Positions 9,256 through 18,664 of a stretch of 64,000 nt of DNA are shown here, one piece after another. Both the position numbers and the translations under genes were made by a program. The notes below the pieces were generated by a model. It saw only the letters and a list, made by a program, of their open reading frames with translations, was not told the DNA's origin and made no database searches. Numbering within the stretch: position 1 is the first letter of the stretch; each line of letters starts with the position of its first letter. Origin of the DNA: Clostridiaceae bacterium (lineage in GTDB: Bacteria; Bacillota; Clostridia; Lachnospirales; Lachnospiraceae); contig CABIXM010000019.1 of assembly GCA_902362725.1 (NCBI GenBank), positions 1 to 64,000 of the forward strand. Reading direction: 5' to 3'.

Positions 9256-9282
9256 TTAGAAATTATTTAGAAATTAGATGTA

Positions 9283-9311
9283 TTGTATATAGCTATACAT
9301 GGTGTTACAAT
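9283..9311 (+). promoter_or_regulatory. Toxin-antitoxin promoter with operator palindrome
   Basis: TTGTAT (9283-9288), 17-bp spacer, TACAAT (9306-9311). TGTATA-TAGC-TATACA (9284-9299), a perfect inverted repeat, overlaps the -35 box and spacer, as expected for an operator bound by the RelB/DinJ-type antitoxin. Confidence 0.65.
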
Positions 9312-9331
9312 AGTAATAAAGGAGGTGATAA

Positions 9332-9634
9332 ATGATGGCAGCTAAAACAGCAAATGTGACAGCCAGAATTCAGCCGGATATCAAAGAACAGGCAGAGGCT
9401 ATCCTGGAAAAACTGGGCATTCCGGTATCTGTGTTTATTGATATGGTATACCGTCAGATCATTATGCGGGATGGGATTCCTTTTGCCTTGGAAATCCCGG
9501 AAAAATTTTCCACAAGAGATACATTATCAAAAGAAGATTTTGATACTATCATGCAGACCGGACTGACGCAGGCAAAAAGAGATGAATCTTTATCTGTGGA
9601 GGAAGCATTTCAAGAACTGAAAATGGAGAGGTAG
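9332..9634 (+). CDS. RelB/DinJ-family antitoxin
   Basis: 100 residues. The N-terminal part (TANVTARIQPDIKEQAEAILEKLGI) is the ribbon-helix-helix DNA-binding region of RelB/DinJ antitoxins, followed by PVSVFIDMVYRQII. The C-terminal half is acidic and probably wraps the toxin. A near-perfect AAAGGAGGTGAT ribosome site precedes tandem ATGs (9332 and 9335). In intact systems the antitoxin neutralises an mRNA interferase or gyrase poison and represses the operon at the upstream palindrome. Here the partner toxin carries a deletion, so this antitoxin may now be solitary or serve another toxin. Confidence 0.88.
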   Translation: MMAAKTANVTARIQPDIKEQAEAILEKLGIPVSVFIDMVYRQIIMRDGIPFALEIPEKFSTRDTLSKEDFDTIMQTGLTQAKRDESLSVEEAFQELKMER

Positions 9635-9642
9635 GGTATACG

Positions 9643-9906
9643 GTGAGAAAGTATGAAGTAAAAATCACCAGGCAGGCTCTGACACAGATGAAGGAAATTA
9701 CGTATTATATTTCATGTGAGTTGTGTGCGCCAGAAGCGGCCAATATACTTGCCGATAAAATGGAAAAAGCAATGTTAACATTGTCAGAACTTCCGCAAAA
9801 GTACGCATTATTAGATGAAGAGAATGATAAAGTTCAGGTGATGGCAATTATTTACAATAAAAGAGATCAGATAAAACAGCTTCAAAATTTGGATAGATTA
9901 GAGTAA
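9643..9906 (+). pseudogene. RelE/ParE-family toxin with an internal in-frame deletion
   Basis: 87 codons from a GTG at 9643. The N-terminal two thirds (KYEVKITRQALTQM, APEAANILADKMEKAM, LPQKYALLDEE) and the tail (VQVMAIIYNKRDQIKQL) both match RelE/ParE-type toxins of about 105-110 residues. The stretch that normally joins them, a basic G(I/V)RKM loop and the strand reading roughly N-F-L-V-Y-Y-W-I, is missing. ALLDEE runs straight into NDKVQV. In homologues a DEE-like motif occurs on both sides of that stretch, so recombination between short repeats could have removed about 20-25 codons without a frameshift. Basic residues important for toxicity should be lost. Nine bases separate it from the antitoxin stop. 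Confidence 0.7.
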
Positions 9907-9920
9907 AAAATAAGCTGTGA

Positions 9921-9955
9921 AACCGGGACTGTCCGCTGAGACAGTCCCGGTTTTT
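9921..9955 (+). terminator. Terminator of the toxin-antitoxin unit
   Basis: A perfect 13-bp stem, AACCGGGACTGTC (9921-9933) with GACAGTCCCGGTT (9940-9952), followed by T residues. It also plays the part of hairpin I for repeat R3, which begins 4 bases later. Confidence 0.9.
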
Positions 9956-9958
9956 GCT

Positions 9959-10040
9959 GATGCGCACTCGGCGCAGTGGTAGATGGTTGCCAAGGCAACC
10001 GCGCCTCGGCGCGAGAATCCTGCGTTGCAGGATTCTATTT
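9959..10040 (+). repeat. Structured interspersed repeat, family R copy 3, with attached terminator
   Basis: Bases 9959-10018 are 56/60 identical to 26978-27037; the four differences are all in one tetraloop (CAAG versus TGAT). Fold: stem GGCGC (9970-9974) / GCGCC (10001-10005), bulge AGTGGTAGAT on the 5' side only, inner hairpin GGTTGC-CAAG-GCAACC. It is followed by a terminator-like hairpin (AGAATCCTGC / GCAGGATTCT, 10015-10038) that can also serve the convergent pyrG. It has the same topology as copies 1 and 2, with different stem sequences. Confidence 0.8.
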
Positions 10041-10057
10041 TCACGCTTATAGAAAGC

Positions 10058-11674
10058 TTAGTTCTGATGTTCATTCCGGTATTCCAGCGCCGCTGCCACA
10101 AAGCCCCGGAACAACGGATGGGGCCGGTTCGGCCTGGATTTTAATTCCGGATGGGCCTGCGTCGCCAGGAAGAACGGGTGATCTTTCAGCTCGATCATTT
10201 CCACAATCCTTCCATCCGGCGAAATACCGGAAAGCGTCATCCCAGACTGACGCAGCACCTCACGGTAATCATTGTTGACCTCATACCGATGGCGATGACG
10301 CTCATGAATGGTCTCCTCGCCGTACAGCTCGTAAGCCTTTGTATCCTTATCCAGAATACACGGATAAGAACCAAGCCGCAGGGTACCGCCGATATCCTCG
10401 ATTCCATCCTGATCCGGCATCAGATGAATCATCGGATGCGTGGTATTCGGATCCAGCTCCACACTGTGGGCGTCCTCATATCCGATGACATGGCGGGCAA
10501 ACTCCACAATGGCCATCTGCATACCCAGGCACAGCCCCAGGAAAGGAATATTATTTTCACGGGCATAGCGGATGGCGCTGATCTTACCCTCGATACCGCG
10601 ATCGCCGAAGCCGCCCGGCACCAGAATACCGTCCACATCGGACAGATACTCCGCCGCATTGGCGTCGTTGACCAGCTCGGAATCCACCCATTTCAGATCT
10701 ACCACAGAGTGGCTGGCGATACCGCCGTGCTTCAGGGCCTCCACCACACTGATGTAAGCGTCATGCAGCTGGATATATTTTCCAACGATGGCAATATGAA
10801 CCTCGGAAGTCGGATGGCGAAGAGCTTCCACCATAGAAGTCCAGTCCGTCAGATCCGGTTCCGGACAGGGAAGGTGCAGACATTCGCAGGCCACCTGCGC
10901 CAGATGCTCCTTCTCCATAGCCAGCGGAGCCTCGTAGAGATACTCCACATCCAGGTTCTGAAGCACATGGGAGCTGGGCACATTACAGAACAGGGCAATC
11001 TTGTCCTTCAGATGGTTGTCCAGCGGATGCTCGCTCCGGCAGACGATAATATCCGGCCAGATCCCCATACCCTGCAGATCCTTCACAGAAGCCTGGGTCG
11101 GCTTGGTCTTCAGCTCGCCGGACGCCTTAATATAAGGAATCAGGGTCACATGAATCAGAATCGCGTTCTCATGGCCCACATCGTGCTGGAACTGACGGAT
11201 CGCCTCCAGAAACGGCTGACTCTCAATATCGCCGACGGTGCCGCCCACCTCAATGATGGCAATATGGGTCTCATCCTCATTGAAATTGCGGTAAAAACGG
11301 CTCTTAATTTCGTTTGTAATATGGGGGATAACCTGCACCGTGCCTCCGCCGTAATCGCCGCGGCGCTCCTTGTGCAGAACAGACCAGTAGATTTTACCGG
11401 TAGTAACGTTGGAATTTTTCGTCAGAGATTCATCGATAAAGCGCTCATAGTGACCGAGATCCAGGTCGGTCTCAGCGCCGTCGTCCGTCACGAACACCTC
11501 GCCGTGCTGAACGGGATTCATCGTACCGGGGTCGATATTGATATAGGGGTCAAACTTCTGCATGGTCACCTTGTAGCCCCGGGCTTTCAGAAGACGGCCC
11601 AGAGAAGCGGCAGTAATACCCTTACCGAGACCAGAGACCACTCCGCCGGTGACAAAGACGTATTTAACAGGCAT
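10058..11674 (-). CDS. pyrG: CTP synthase
   Basis: 538 residues, the standard length. The N-terminal synthetase domain starts [19 protein letters not shown] (nucleotide-binding loop), with the [15 protein letters not shown] and GGTVGDIES signatures. The C-terminal class-I glutamine amidotransferase domain has PGGFGDRG and the nucleophile motif LGLCLGMQ. The enzyme makes CTP from UTP with glutamine-derived ammonia. The start at 11674 is chosen because AGGAGG lies 8 bases upstream and the family begins exactly there; an open frame runs 23 codons further with no family support. It stands alone and divergent from ftsH. In Gram-positives pyrG is often controlled by CTP-sensitive attenuation; I could not confirm such a leader here. 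Confidence 0.97.
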   Translation of the reverse strand: MPVKYVFVTGGVVSGLGKGITAASLGRLLKARGYKVTMQKFDPYINIDPGTMNPVQHGEVFVTDDGAETDLDLGHYERFIDESLTKNSNVTTGKIYWSVLHKERRGDYGGGTVQVIPHITNEIKSRFYRNFNEDETHIAIIEVGGTVGDIESQPFLEAIRQFQHDVGHENAILIHVTLIPYIKASGELKTKPTQASVKDLQGMGIWPDIIVCRSEHPLDNHLKDKIALFCNVPSSHVLQNLDVEYLYEAPLAMEKEHLAQVACECLHLPCPEPDLTDWTSMVEALRHPTSEVHIAIVGKYIQLHDAYISVVEALKHGGIASHSVVDLKWVDSELVNDANAAEYLSDVDGILVPGGFGDRGIEGKISAIRYARENNIPFLGLCLGMQMAIVEFARHVIGYEDAHSVELDPNTTHPMIHLMPDQDGIEDIGGTLRLGSYPCILDKDTKAYELYGEETIHERHRHRYEVNNDYREVLRQSGMTLSGISPDGRIVEMIELKDHPFFLATQAHPELKSRPNRPHPLFRGFVAAALEYRNEHQN

Positions 11675-11855
11675 GTGCGATACCTCCTTCAAAAGATATT
11701 TAATAGCGGGATAACAGGTAATAAAGAAAGAATCCTGTTCCATAAAAATAACTGAATCATTATACTACTGCGATGGGGAAAAATCCAGATGAAATACGCC
11801 GAAAAAATTAGGGAAATGAGGAACAAAATAAAGAAAAAATTGTGGCTGGATCGGA

Positions 11856-12013
11856 CAGTTCAGCCCGCGCCATTCGCAAAAACGCTCCTTTGGAGCTCTC
11901 CGCTGCTGTCGCAGCTCATTTTTGCTCATATCGTGGCGCTCCCTCCATGGTTCCATACATGCGGATTTTCATGCGAGCATGAAATCCGCATGCACGGAAC
12001 CATGGGCTGAACT
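11856..12013 (+). repeat. Structured intergenic element, family E copy 1
   Basis: A nested inverted-repeat element filling most of the pyrG-ftsH gap. The outer stem is GTTCAGCCC (11858-11866) / GGGCTGAAC (12004-12012). Inside, branch A is closed by GCGCCA (11867-11872) / TGGCGC (11934-11939) and contains GCAAAAA / TTTTTGC and a GAGCT / AGCTC hairpin. Branch B is closed by ATGGTTCC (11947-11954) / GGAACCAT (11996-12003) and continues as a roughly 15-bp stem around 11959-11991. The end of branch A (TGCTCATATCG) recurs in 18665-18861. It contains no coding sequence. Confidence 0.75.
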
Positions 12014-12042
12014 TGTTTACAGAAATTTCAGATTTTTCCATA

Positions 12043-12071
12043 TTGCTTTATCCAATTCCGGACATTATAAT
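12043..12071 (+). promoter_or_regulatory. ftsH promoter
   Basis: TTGCTT (12043-12048), 17-bp spacer, consensus TATAAT (12066-12071), 63 bases before the ftsH start. Confidence 0.7.
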
Positions 12072-12134
12072 AGAAGTGTTACGTCTGGAAAATAAAACCC
12101 ATTTTCCGGAGCGTGACATACAAGGAGGAGAAAG

Positions 12135-14114
12135 ATGGAAGAACATAACAACAATTCCAACCGCCCCTCCGGAGGCGGAGATAACAATAAGAATCCGAAG
12201 AATCGTCAGAGCATCCTGATGTTCCTGATCATCGCCATGGTAGCGATTCTGTTCTGGAATTACATCGGAAGCATGGGTAACAGCAGCAACACCATCACCT
12301 ACGACGAATTCGTACAGATGCTGGACGAGGGTAAAGTAGCTAAAGTCGAGATCAACTCCGGCAGCCTGAAAATTACAGCCAAAAACAAAGATGCCCTGGG
12401 CCGGGAACAGATTTACACCACCGGTACCGTACCGGATTACCAGCTGCAGGAACGCCTGGAAAAAGCCGGAGTCGAATATTCCGCGCCTGTCGAGGATATG
12501 AGAGACATCATCCTGTCTGCCGTGATTAACATCATCCTGCCCATCGTACTGCTGTGGGGCGCATTCGCCCTGCTCATGCGCAGAATGGGCGGCGGAGGCG
12601 GCATGATGGGCATGAACGTCGGTAAAAGCAAAGCCAAAGTCTACATCGAAAAAGACACCGGCGTCACCTTCAAAGACGTAGCCGGAGAAGAAGAGGCCAA
12701 AGAATCTCTGCAGGAAGTCGTAGACTTCCTCCATAATCCGGGCAAATACGCCCAGATCGGAGCCAAGCTCCCCAAAGGAGCATTGCTCGTAGGCCCGCCG
12801 GGAACCGGAAAAACACTGCTGGCCAAAGCCGTAGCAGGAGAGGCGCACGTACCGTTCTTCTCCCTGTCCGGCTCGGATTTCGTAGAAATGTTCGTCGGCG
12901 TGGGAGCATCCCGTGTCCGCGACCTGTTCCAGGAAGCCAAGAAGCACTCTCCCTGCATCATCTTCATCGATGAGATCGACGCCATCGGCAAAAGCCGGGA
13001 CGGCCGCCTGGGCGGAGGCAACGACGAGCGCGAACAGACCCTGAACCAGCTCCTTGCGGAAATGGACGGTTTCGACAGCCACACCGCATGTCTGGTCCTG
13101 GGCGCTACCAACCGCCCCGAAGTTCTGGATCCCGCGCTGTTACGTCCGGGCCGCTTTGACCGCCGTATCATCGTAGACAGACCCGACCTGAAAGGCCGCG
13201 TAGACATCCTGAAAGTCCATTCCAAAAACGTCAAAATGGACGAAACCGTAGACCTGGACGCCATCGCCCTGGCCACCAGCGGAGCCGTAGGATCCGATCT
13301 CGCCAATATGATCAACGAGGCCGCCATCCTTGCGGTAAAGAATGGCCGCCAGGCCGTATCCCAGAAAGACCTCTTCGAATCCGTAGAAGTCGTTTTGGTG
13401 GGCAAAGAAAAGAAAGACCGCATCATGAGTAAAGAAGAGCGCCGTATCGTGTCCTACCATGAAGTAGGCCACGCCCTGGTAAGCGCCCTCCAAAAAGACG
13501 CCGAGCCCGTCCAGAAAATCACCATCGTACCGAGAACCATGGGAGCCCTGGGCTACGTAATGCAGGTACCGGAAGAAGAAAAATACCTGAATACCAAAAA
13601 AGAAATCGACGCCATGCTGGTAGGTCTCCTGGCCGGCCGCGCCGCTGAAGAAATCGTCTTTGACACCGTCACCACCGGAGCTGCCAACGACATCGAAAAA
13701 GCCACCCGCCTGGCCAGAGCCATGGTCACTCAGTACGGCATGTCCGAAAAATTCGGTCTCATGGGCCTGGAAGTCCAGGAAAACGAATACCTGAACGGCC
13801 GCACCGTCATGAACTGCGGCGACGCTACTGCAGCCGAAGTAGACATGGAAGTCATGAAGATCCTGAAAGCTTCCTATGAGGAAGCGAAGCGTCTCCTGAA
13901 CGAGAACCGCGAAGTCATGGACAAGATCGCCGACTTCCTGATCCAGAAAGAAACGATCACCGGCAAGGAATTCATGAAGATCTTCCGTGAGGTCAAAGGC
14001 CTTCCGGATCCGGACCAACCAGTGGAGGCTCCGCAGGAGCCGACCGCGTCCTCGTTAAGCGGCGAGGAGGCCGGTGCTCCGACCACCATATCGCACAACG
14101 AACCAGAAGCATAA
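12135..14114 (+). CDS. ftsH: ATP-dependent zinc metalloprotease FtsH
   Basis: 659 residues. An N-terminal membrane segment (residues 30-50) is followed by a small extracytoplasmic domain, a second membrane segment near 120-140 and a glycine/methionine-rich linker. The AAA+ domain has Walker A GPPGTGKT near 220, Walker B FIDEID near 278 and a second region of homology ending RPGRFDRR. The M41 peptidase has the zinc motif HEVGH near 442 and a third ligand Asp in the AANDIEKAT region. It is a membrane-anchored hexamer that degrades misfolded membrane and short-lived regulatory proteins. RBS AAGGAGG is good. It is followed by an unusual palindrome and then uvrC. Confidence 0.97.
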   Translation: MEEHNNNSNRPSGGGDNNKNPKNRQSILMFLIIAMVAILFWNYIGSMGNSSNTITYDEFVQMLDEGKVAKVEINSGSLKITAKNKDALGREQIYTTGTVPDYQLQERLEKAGVEYSAPVEDMRDIILSAVINIILPIVLLWGAFALLMRRMGGGGGMMGMNVGKSKAKVYIEKDTGVTFKDVAGEEEAKESLQEVVDFLHNPGKYAQIGAKLPKGALLVGPPGTGKTLLAKAVAGEAHVPFFSLSGSDFVEMFVGVGASRVRDLFQEAKKHSPCIIFIDEIDAIGKSRDGRLGGGNDEREQTLNQLLAEMDGFDSHTACLVLGATNRPEVLDPALLRPGRFDRRIIVDRPDLKGRVDILKVHSKNVKMDETVDLDAIALATSGAVGSDLANMINEAAILAVKNGRQAVSQKDLFESVEVVLVGKEKKDRIMSKEERRIVSYHEVGHALVSALQKDAEPVQKITIVPRTMGALGYVMQVPEEEKYLNTKKEIDAMLVGLLAGRAAEEIVFDTVTTGAANDIEKATRLARAMVTQYGMSEKFGLMGLEVQENEYLNGRTVMNCGDATAAEVDMEVMKILKASYEEAKRLLNENREVMDKIADFLIQKETITGKEFMKIFREVKGLPDPDQPVEAPQEPTASSLSGEEAGAPTTISHNEPEA

Positions 14115-14134
14115 CGTAACACCTTTCAAAGACA

Positions 14135-14212
14135 GGCCTGGGCGGAAAAATACATTTCCTAAGGAGCCCCTGATGTGGGGCGAACGGGGAAAAGTATTTT
14201 TCCGCCCAGGCC
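14135..14212 (+). repeat. Long perfect hairpin between ftsH and uvrC
   Basis: A perfect 19-bp inverted repeat: 14135-14153 with 14194-14212. The enclosed 40 bases form a smaller hairpin (GCCCC / GGGGC). There is no T-tract, so it is not a classical terminator; uvrC begins 25 bases later. It may protect or process the mRNA, or be a REP-like insertion. Confidence 0.8.
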
Positions 14213-14237
14213 GTCCGTATAAAAGGAGCCCTATCCC

Positions 14238-16097
14238 ATGCAATTCAACATCGAAGAAGAACTGAAAAAACTCCCCGCCAAACCCGGCGTCTACCTCATG
14301 CACGATGAGAAAGACGCGATTATCTATGTCGGCAAAGCCATCTCCCTGAAAAATCGCGTCCGCCAATACTTCCAGTCGAGCCGCAACAAAGGACCAAAAA
14401 TCGAGCAAATGGTCACCCACATTGCCCGCTTCGAATACATTATCACCGACAGCGAACTGGAAGCGCTGGTTCTGGAATGTAACCTCATCAAAGAGCATCG
14501 CCCCAAATACAACACCATGCTCATGGATGATAAGACTTATCCGTATATCAAGGTAACAATAAACGAACCCTACCCCCGTGTCTTATTTTCCAGAATGCTG
14601 AAAAAAGATAAAGCCAAATACTATGGTCCTTACACCAGCGCAGGGGCCGTCAAAGACACCATCGACCTCGTTCACAAACTCTACAAAATCCGCACCTGCC
14701 ACCGAGTGCTGCCACGGGATATCGGTAAAGACCGCCCCTGTCTAAACTACCACATCCACCAGTGCGACGCCCCCTGCCAGGGTTACATTTCCCAGGAAGA
14801 ATATAGAAAAAACATAGGGAAAGTATTAGACTTCCTGAACGGCAACTACGCCCCGCTCCTGAAAGAACTGGAAGAAAAAATGCAGGCTGCTTCAGACGCC
14901 ATGGAATTTGAAAAAGCCATCGAATACCGCGACCTCCTGAACAGCGTTAAACAGATCGCCCAGAAGCAGAAAATCACCAACAGTGACATGGAAGACAAAG
15001 ATATCATCGCCATGTCCGTTGACGGCTGGGACGCCGTGGTCCAGGTATTCTTCATCCGCGACGGCCGCCTGATCGGCAGAGACCATTTCTACCTGAAAAC
15101 CTACGATGGGGAACCAAAAAGCACGATACTCGGCAGCTTCATCAAACAGTTCTATGCCGGAACCCCGTATATTCCCCGGGAACTGATGCTGGAATGCGAG
15201 GTCGAAGACCACGAGCTCATAGAACAGTGGCTGACCGCCCGCAAAGGCCACCGGGTTTACCTGCGTGTTCCCAAAATCGGCGAAAAAGAAAAGCTGGTAG
15301 AGCTGGCAAAAAAGAACGCTGCCCTGGTCCTGAGCCAGGATCGGGAGCGCATCAAGCGGGAAGAAGGCCGTACCATCGGCGCCATGAAAGAGATTGCAGA
15401 CATTCTGGGCATGCAAGGCATCCAGCGCATCGAAGCCTTCGATATCTCGAATACCAACGGCTTCGAATCCGTCGGCTCCATGGTCGTCTACGACCATGGC
15501 AAGCCCAAACGCAGCGACTACCGCAAATTTAAAATCCGCACCGTCAAAGGCCCCGACGACTACGCCAGCATGCGCGAAGTCCTGACGCGCCGCTTCACCC
15601 ACGGCATAGAAGAAAGCCGGGAACTGAAAGAACAGGACCGACCCGAGGAACTGGGGAGCTTTACTAAATTTCCCGATCTGCTGATGATGGACGGCGGCCG
15701 GGGCCAGGTCAATATCGCTTTACAGGTACTGGACGAGCTGGGCCTCGATATCCCGGTCTGCGGTATGGTCAAAGACGACAACCACCGCACCCGCGGTCTC
15801 TATTATCGTAATGTAGAGCTGCCCATTGACCGCAACTCCGAAGGCTTCCGCCTGATTACCCGGATCCAGGACGAAGCCCACCGCTTCGCCATCGAATACC
15901 ATCGATCCTTAAGAAGCAAAGAACAGGTCCACTCCGTCCTGGACGACATTGAAGGCATCGGCCCGGCCAGACGGAAAGCCCTGATGCGCCATTTTCAATC
16001 GCTGGAAGCCATCCGGGAGGCCGACGTGGACGCCCTGGCCGACGTCCCGTCCATGAACCGGGCCGCTGCGGAAAAAGTATGGAAATTTTTCCATTGA
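14238..16097 (+). CDS. uvrC: Excinuclease ABC subunit C
   Basis: 619 residues. The N-terminal GIY-YIG nuclease domain ([11 protein letters not shown] then IIYVGKA, residues 14-95) makes the 3' incision. A UVR domain ([20 protein letters not shown], about 205-240) binds UvrB. The RNase-H-like domain (about 380-540, containing [11 protein letters not shown] and [12 protein letters not shown]) makes the 5' incision. Tandem helix-hairpin-helix motifs ([16 protein letters not shown]) end the protein. It acts in nucleotide excision repair of DNA; uvrA and uvrB are not in the window. An AAAGGAG lies upstream of the ATG. It is probably cotranscribed with hprK, 111 bases downstream. Confidence 0.96.
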   Translation: MQFNIEEELKKLPAKPGVYLMHDEKDAIIYVGKAISLKNRVRQYFQSSRNKGPKIEQMVTHIARFEYIITDSELEALVLECNLIKEHRPKYNTMLMDDKTYPYIKVTINEPYPRVLFSRMLKKDKAKYYGPYTSAGAVKDTIDLVHKLYKIRTCHRVLPRDIGKDRPCLNYHIHQCDAPCQGYISQEEYRKNIGKVLDFLNGNYAPLLKELEEKMQAASDAMEFEKAIEYRDLLNSVKQIAQKQKITNSDMEDKDIIAMSVDGWDAVVQVFFIRDGRLIGRDHFYLKTYDGEPKSTILGSFIKQFYAGTPYIPRELMLECEVEDHELIEQWLTARKGHRVYLRVPKIGEKEKLVELAKKNAALVLSQDRERIKREEGRTIGAMKEIADILGMQGIQRIEAFDISNTNGFESVGSMVVYDHGKPKRSDYRKFKIRTVKGPDDYASMREVLTRRFTHGIEESRELKEQDRPEELGSFTKFPDLLMMDGGRGQVNIALQVLDELGLDIPVCGMVKDDNHRTRGLYYRNVELPIDRNSEGFRLITRIQDEAHRFAIEYHRSLRSKEQVHSVLDDIEGIGPARRKALMRHFQSLEAIREADVDALADVPSMNRAAAEKVWKFFH

Positions 16098-16208
16098 GAT
16101 GAAGGATATGCCTTGTCCCGTCCTGCAACAGTATGATAAAATAGAGATAACGTCCGAGACAGGACACATACGAAATAAACTGGAAAAATAAGGAAGAGAG
16201 GAACAACC

Positions 16209-17144
16209 ATGGGCAATATACAAACTGTAGACATGCTGTTGATGGTAGAAAAACTGAACCTGAAAAACCTGACCCCGGATATCGACCTGACTGGCAGAAA
16301 GCTGGCGTCCCCGGAGATCAACCGTCCGGCTATCCAGCTGTCCGGCTACTTCGAGCATTTCGCCACAGAGCGTGTGCAGATCCTGGGATACGTAGAGTAC
16401 ACCTACCTGCAGAGCAGAAGCGACGAGGAGAAAAAGCCGATATACGAGCGCTTCTTCTCCAGCAATATCCCCTGCGTGGTCTACACCTCCCGCACCGAGC
16501 CGGAGCCCTACGCCCTGGAAATGGCGAACAAATACGACGTACCGGTATTCTATTCCGATAAGAAGACTTCCAACTTCATGGCGGCCATCATCGGCTGGCT
16601 GAACGTGCAGCTGGCGCCCCGTATCTCTATCCACGGCGTACTGGTAGACGTATACGGCGAGGGCGTTCTGATTATGGGCGAGAGCGGCATCGGAAAAAGC
16701 GAGGCGGCCCTGGAGCTGATTAAGCGGGGTCACCGTCTGGTTACCGACGACGTGGTCGAGATCCATAAGGTCAGCGACGACACCCTGGTAGGCCGTTCCC
16801 CGGAGATCACCAAGCACTTCATCGAGCTGCGCGGCATCGGTATCGTGGACGTGAAGACGCTGTTCGGTGTGGAGTGCGTCAAGGAGACGCAGGCCATCGA
16901 CATGGTCATTAAGCTGGAAGACTGGGATAAGGATAAGGAATACGACCGCCTGGGCCTGACCGAGGAGTACACAGAATTCCTGGGCAATAAGGTAGTCTGC
17001 CATTCCCTGCCTATCCGTCCGGGCCGGAACCTGGCCATCATCGTAGAGACTGCAGCAGTCAATAACCGTCAGAAGAAGATGGGCTACAATGCGGCCCAGG
17101 AGCTGTACCGCCGCGTACAGGAAAGCATGGCAAGAAAGAACTAA
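16209..17144 (+). CDS. hprK: HPr kinase/phosphorylase
   Basis: 311 residues, typical length. The C-terminal kinase domain has the P-loop GESGIGKSE near residue 157, then the HprK signature around HRLVTDDVVEI and an IELRGIGIVDV strand. The N-terminal domain is the usual MurF-like fold. It phosphorylates Ser-46 of HPr with ATP or PPi and removes it again, the central switch of carbon catabolite repression in Firmicutes. It sits next to a ROK glucokinase (24 bases downstream), fitting a carbon-control operon. AGAGAGG ribosome site. Confidence 0.96.
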   Translation: MGNIQTVDMLLMVEKLNLKNLTPDIDLTGRKLASPEINRPAIQLSGYFEHFATERVQILGYVEYTYLQSRSDEEKKPIYERFFSSNIPCVVYTSRTEPEPYALEMANKYDVPVFYSDKKTSNFMAAIIGWLNVQLAPRISIHGVLVDVYGEGVLIMGESGIGKSEAALELIKRGHRLVTDDVVEIHKVSDDTLVGRSPEITKHFIELRGIGIVDVKTLFGVECVKETQAIDMVIKLEDWDKDKEYDRLGLTEEYTEFLGNKVVCHSLPIRPGRNLAIIVETAAVNNRQKKMGYNAAQELYRRVQESMARKN

Positions 17145-17168
17145 AAAAGATATTGGGGGATATGGGAA

Positions 17169-18104
17169 ATGAAAAAATATTGTTTCGGAGCGGATATCGG
17201 CGGAACCACCGTGAAACTGGGGCTCTTTGACGCAGACGGCATTGTCCTGGATAAATGGGAGATTCCGACCCATACAGAAAATGGGGGAGCAGCTATCCTG
17301 CCGGATATGGCAAGGGCTGTGTTAGACAAGATAGAAGAGAAGAAGCTGGATAAAGACGGTATCGCAGGCATCGGCGTGGACGTACCGGGACCGGTGGCCG
17401 CAGACGGCAGCGTACCCCACACAGCGAATCTGGGCTGGGGCTATAAGGCTGTAACCAGAGAGCTTTCCGAACTCACCGGACTTCCTTGCAAGGCCGGTAA
17501 CGACGCCAATGTGGCGGCCCTCGGCGAGATGTGGCTGGGCGGCGGCAAGGGCCATCGAGACGTATTGATGATTACCCTGGGAACCGGCGTGGGCGGCGGT
17601 ATCGTCATCGACGGCCAGATTCTGGTGGGAGCGCATGGCGCAGGCGGCGAGATCGGCCATATCCATGTGAAAGACGGCGAAGAGAGCTGCTGCGGCTGTG
17701 GCAACAGGGGCTGCCTGGAGCAGTACGCGTCGGCCACCGGTATCGCCCGCCTGGAGCGGGAGTGGCTGGAGAAGAGCGACGAACCTTCCGTTTTACGCGA
17801 CCGCGAAATCAGTGCCAAAGCAGTCTTTGACGCAGTAAAAGAGGGCGACGCCCTGGCAAAGAAGGTAGCAGATGAATTTGGCGCGTACCTGGGTAAGGCC
17901 GTTGCCTCCATGACCGCCATTCTCGATCCGGAGGTCATCGTTATCGGAGGCGGCGTATCCAAGGCCGGCCCGATTCTGTTGGACTATGTGCGGAAACACT
18001 ACCAGCCGGTGGCTTATAAGTCCACCCGTGACACCGCCTTCGCCCTGGCGGAGCTGGGCAATGACGCAGGCATCTACGGCTGCGCGAAGCTGATGCTGGA
18101 CTAG
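17169..18104 (+). CDS. ROK-family glucokinase
   Basis: 311 residues. The N-terminal ADIGGTTVKLGLFD phosphate-binding motif, the GNDANVAALGE sugar-binding segment, the TLGTGVGGGIV motif and the zinc-binding ROK signature CGCGNRGCLEQYAS near residue 178 are all intact. Length and motifs match Gram-positive glucokinase GlcK, which phosphorylates free glucose in the cytoplasm. Linkage to hprK suggests a role in glucose signalling as well as catabolism. Substrate specificity (glucose versus other hexoses) is inferred from neighbours and similarity. Confidence 0.9.
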   Translation: MKKYCFGADIGGTTVKLGLFDADGIVLDKWEIPTHTENGGAAILPDMARAVLDKIEEKKLDKDGIAGIGVDVPGPVAADGSVPHTANLGWGYKAVTRELSELTGLPCKAGNDANVAALGEMWLGGGKGHRDVLMITLGTGVGGGIVIDGQILVGAHGAGGEIGHIHVKDGEESCCGCGNRGCLEQYASATGIARLEREWLEKSDEPSVLRDREISAKAVFDAVKEGDALAKKVADEFGAYLGKAVASMTAILDPEVIVIGGGVSKAGPILLDYVRKHYQPVAYKSTRDTAFALAELGNDAGIYGCAKLMLD

Positions 18105-18190
18105 AACGAAAAGAGGCGTTTTTCGACCGAATTTGTGCAATTTACAGAAAATGTGGAAAAAATATCGGCATTTTTCGACGGCAGAAAGTA

Positions 18191-18219
18191 TTGACTTTTG
18201 CGGAGCCCCGTAGTAGAAT
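18191..18219 (+). promoter_or_regulatory. Promoter of a putative small RNA
   Basis: TTGACT (18191-18196), 17-bp spacer, TAGAAT (18214-18219), 87 bases after the glucokinase stop and not followed by any start codon with a ribosome site. Confidence 0.55.
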
Positions 18220-18225
18220 CATCTC

Positions 18226-18297
18226 AACAAAAGATAATACATAATAAAAAACGAATGATAACAAAGGCGTTACCAATTCCCGTGGTAACGCCTTTTT
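18226..18297 (+). ncRNA. Putative ~70-nt small RNA
   Basis: From the inferred start near 18226, an A-rich unstructured 5' segment of about 37 bases is followed by a perfect 13-bp terminator hairpin (18263-18275 with 18283-18295, 7-base loop) and TTTTT. The promoter-short RNA-terminator layout without an open frame suggests a trans-acting small RNA. I do not recognise a family. Confidence 0.45.
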
Positions 18298-18340
18298 CCT
18301 ATTTACAGGGCAACTGGCCCTATCTCTCCCTTTTATTTTA

Positions 18341-18386
18341 TTCGACCTTGCGGTTGCGCTCTCCCGGCGCAGCCGGACAAGTCGAA
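18341..18386 (+). other. Imperfect hairpin in the intergenic region
   Basis: TTCGAC (18341-18346) pairs with GTCGAA (18381-18386), and the inner arms continue (GCGC/GCGC, GG/CC) with bulges. It lies between two terminators, so it may be part of a read-through transcript from 18226 to 18456. Confidence 0.4.
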
Positions 18387-18417
18387 TACACAAAACTATA
18401 AGGTTCAAAAAGTTCGT

Positions 18418-18456
18418 AAAAGCCGTGCTCCTGTTTGCAGGAACGGCTTTTTTTTG
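18418..18456 (+). terminator. Intrinsic terminator
   Basis: AAAAGCCGT (18418-18426) pairs with ACGGCTTTT (18443-18451), with an inner CCTG/CAGG stem and a run of T residues that leads directly into repeat R2. Confidence 0.8.
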
Positions 18457-18610
18457 CTCTATAGGAAACACTGTGTTACATTAAAGCGTGAAAGCTATGA
18501 TTCCTATAGAGCAAAAAGCCCTCCGGGGGATCGCACTGCGGCGGAATGGAATCATGTCGCTTACGCGACCCGCCGCAGGCGGAGAATCCTGCAGAGCAGG
18601 ATTCTATTTT
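18457..18610 (+). repeat. Structured interspersed repeat, family R copy 2, with attached terminator
   Basis: Bases 18457-18583 are about 90% identical to copy 1 at 2911-3038. A 12-bp hairpin I joins 18456-18467 with 18501-18512. Stem TGCGGCGG (18537-18544) / CCGCCGCA (18570-18577) encloses the bulge AATGGAATCAT and hairpin GTCGC-TTAC-GCGAC (18556-18569). A terminator hairpin follows (AGAATCCTGC / GCAGGATTCT, then TTTT), with the same stem as in copy 3. Confidence 0.8.
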
Positions 18611-18631
18611 GAACTGATACGCCTTTCCCGG

Positions 18632-18660
18632 TTGTGTTCCCTGTGTATTATTGTTATAAT
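18632..18660 (+). promoter_or_regulatory. Promoter upstream of element E2
   Basis: TTGTGT (18632-18637), 17-bp spacer, consensus TATAAT (18655-18660). Transcription would start at about 18667, at the edge of the E2 outer stem. Confidence 0.55.
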
Positions 18661-18664
18661 AAAA

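Noticed and set aside
9970..10005. A tRNA-like segment (GGCGCAGTGGTAGA resembles a D-arm) in repeats R3 and R4
   Set aside because: No acceptor stem, anticodon arm, T-arm or GTTC motif follows; the segment is explained by the bulge and stem of the R-family fold.
10151..11755. 534-codon open frame antisense to pyrG
   Set aside because: pyrG is unambiguous on the minus strand; the antisense frame lacks any family features.
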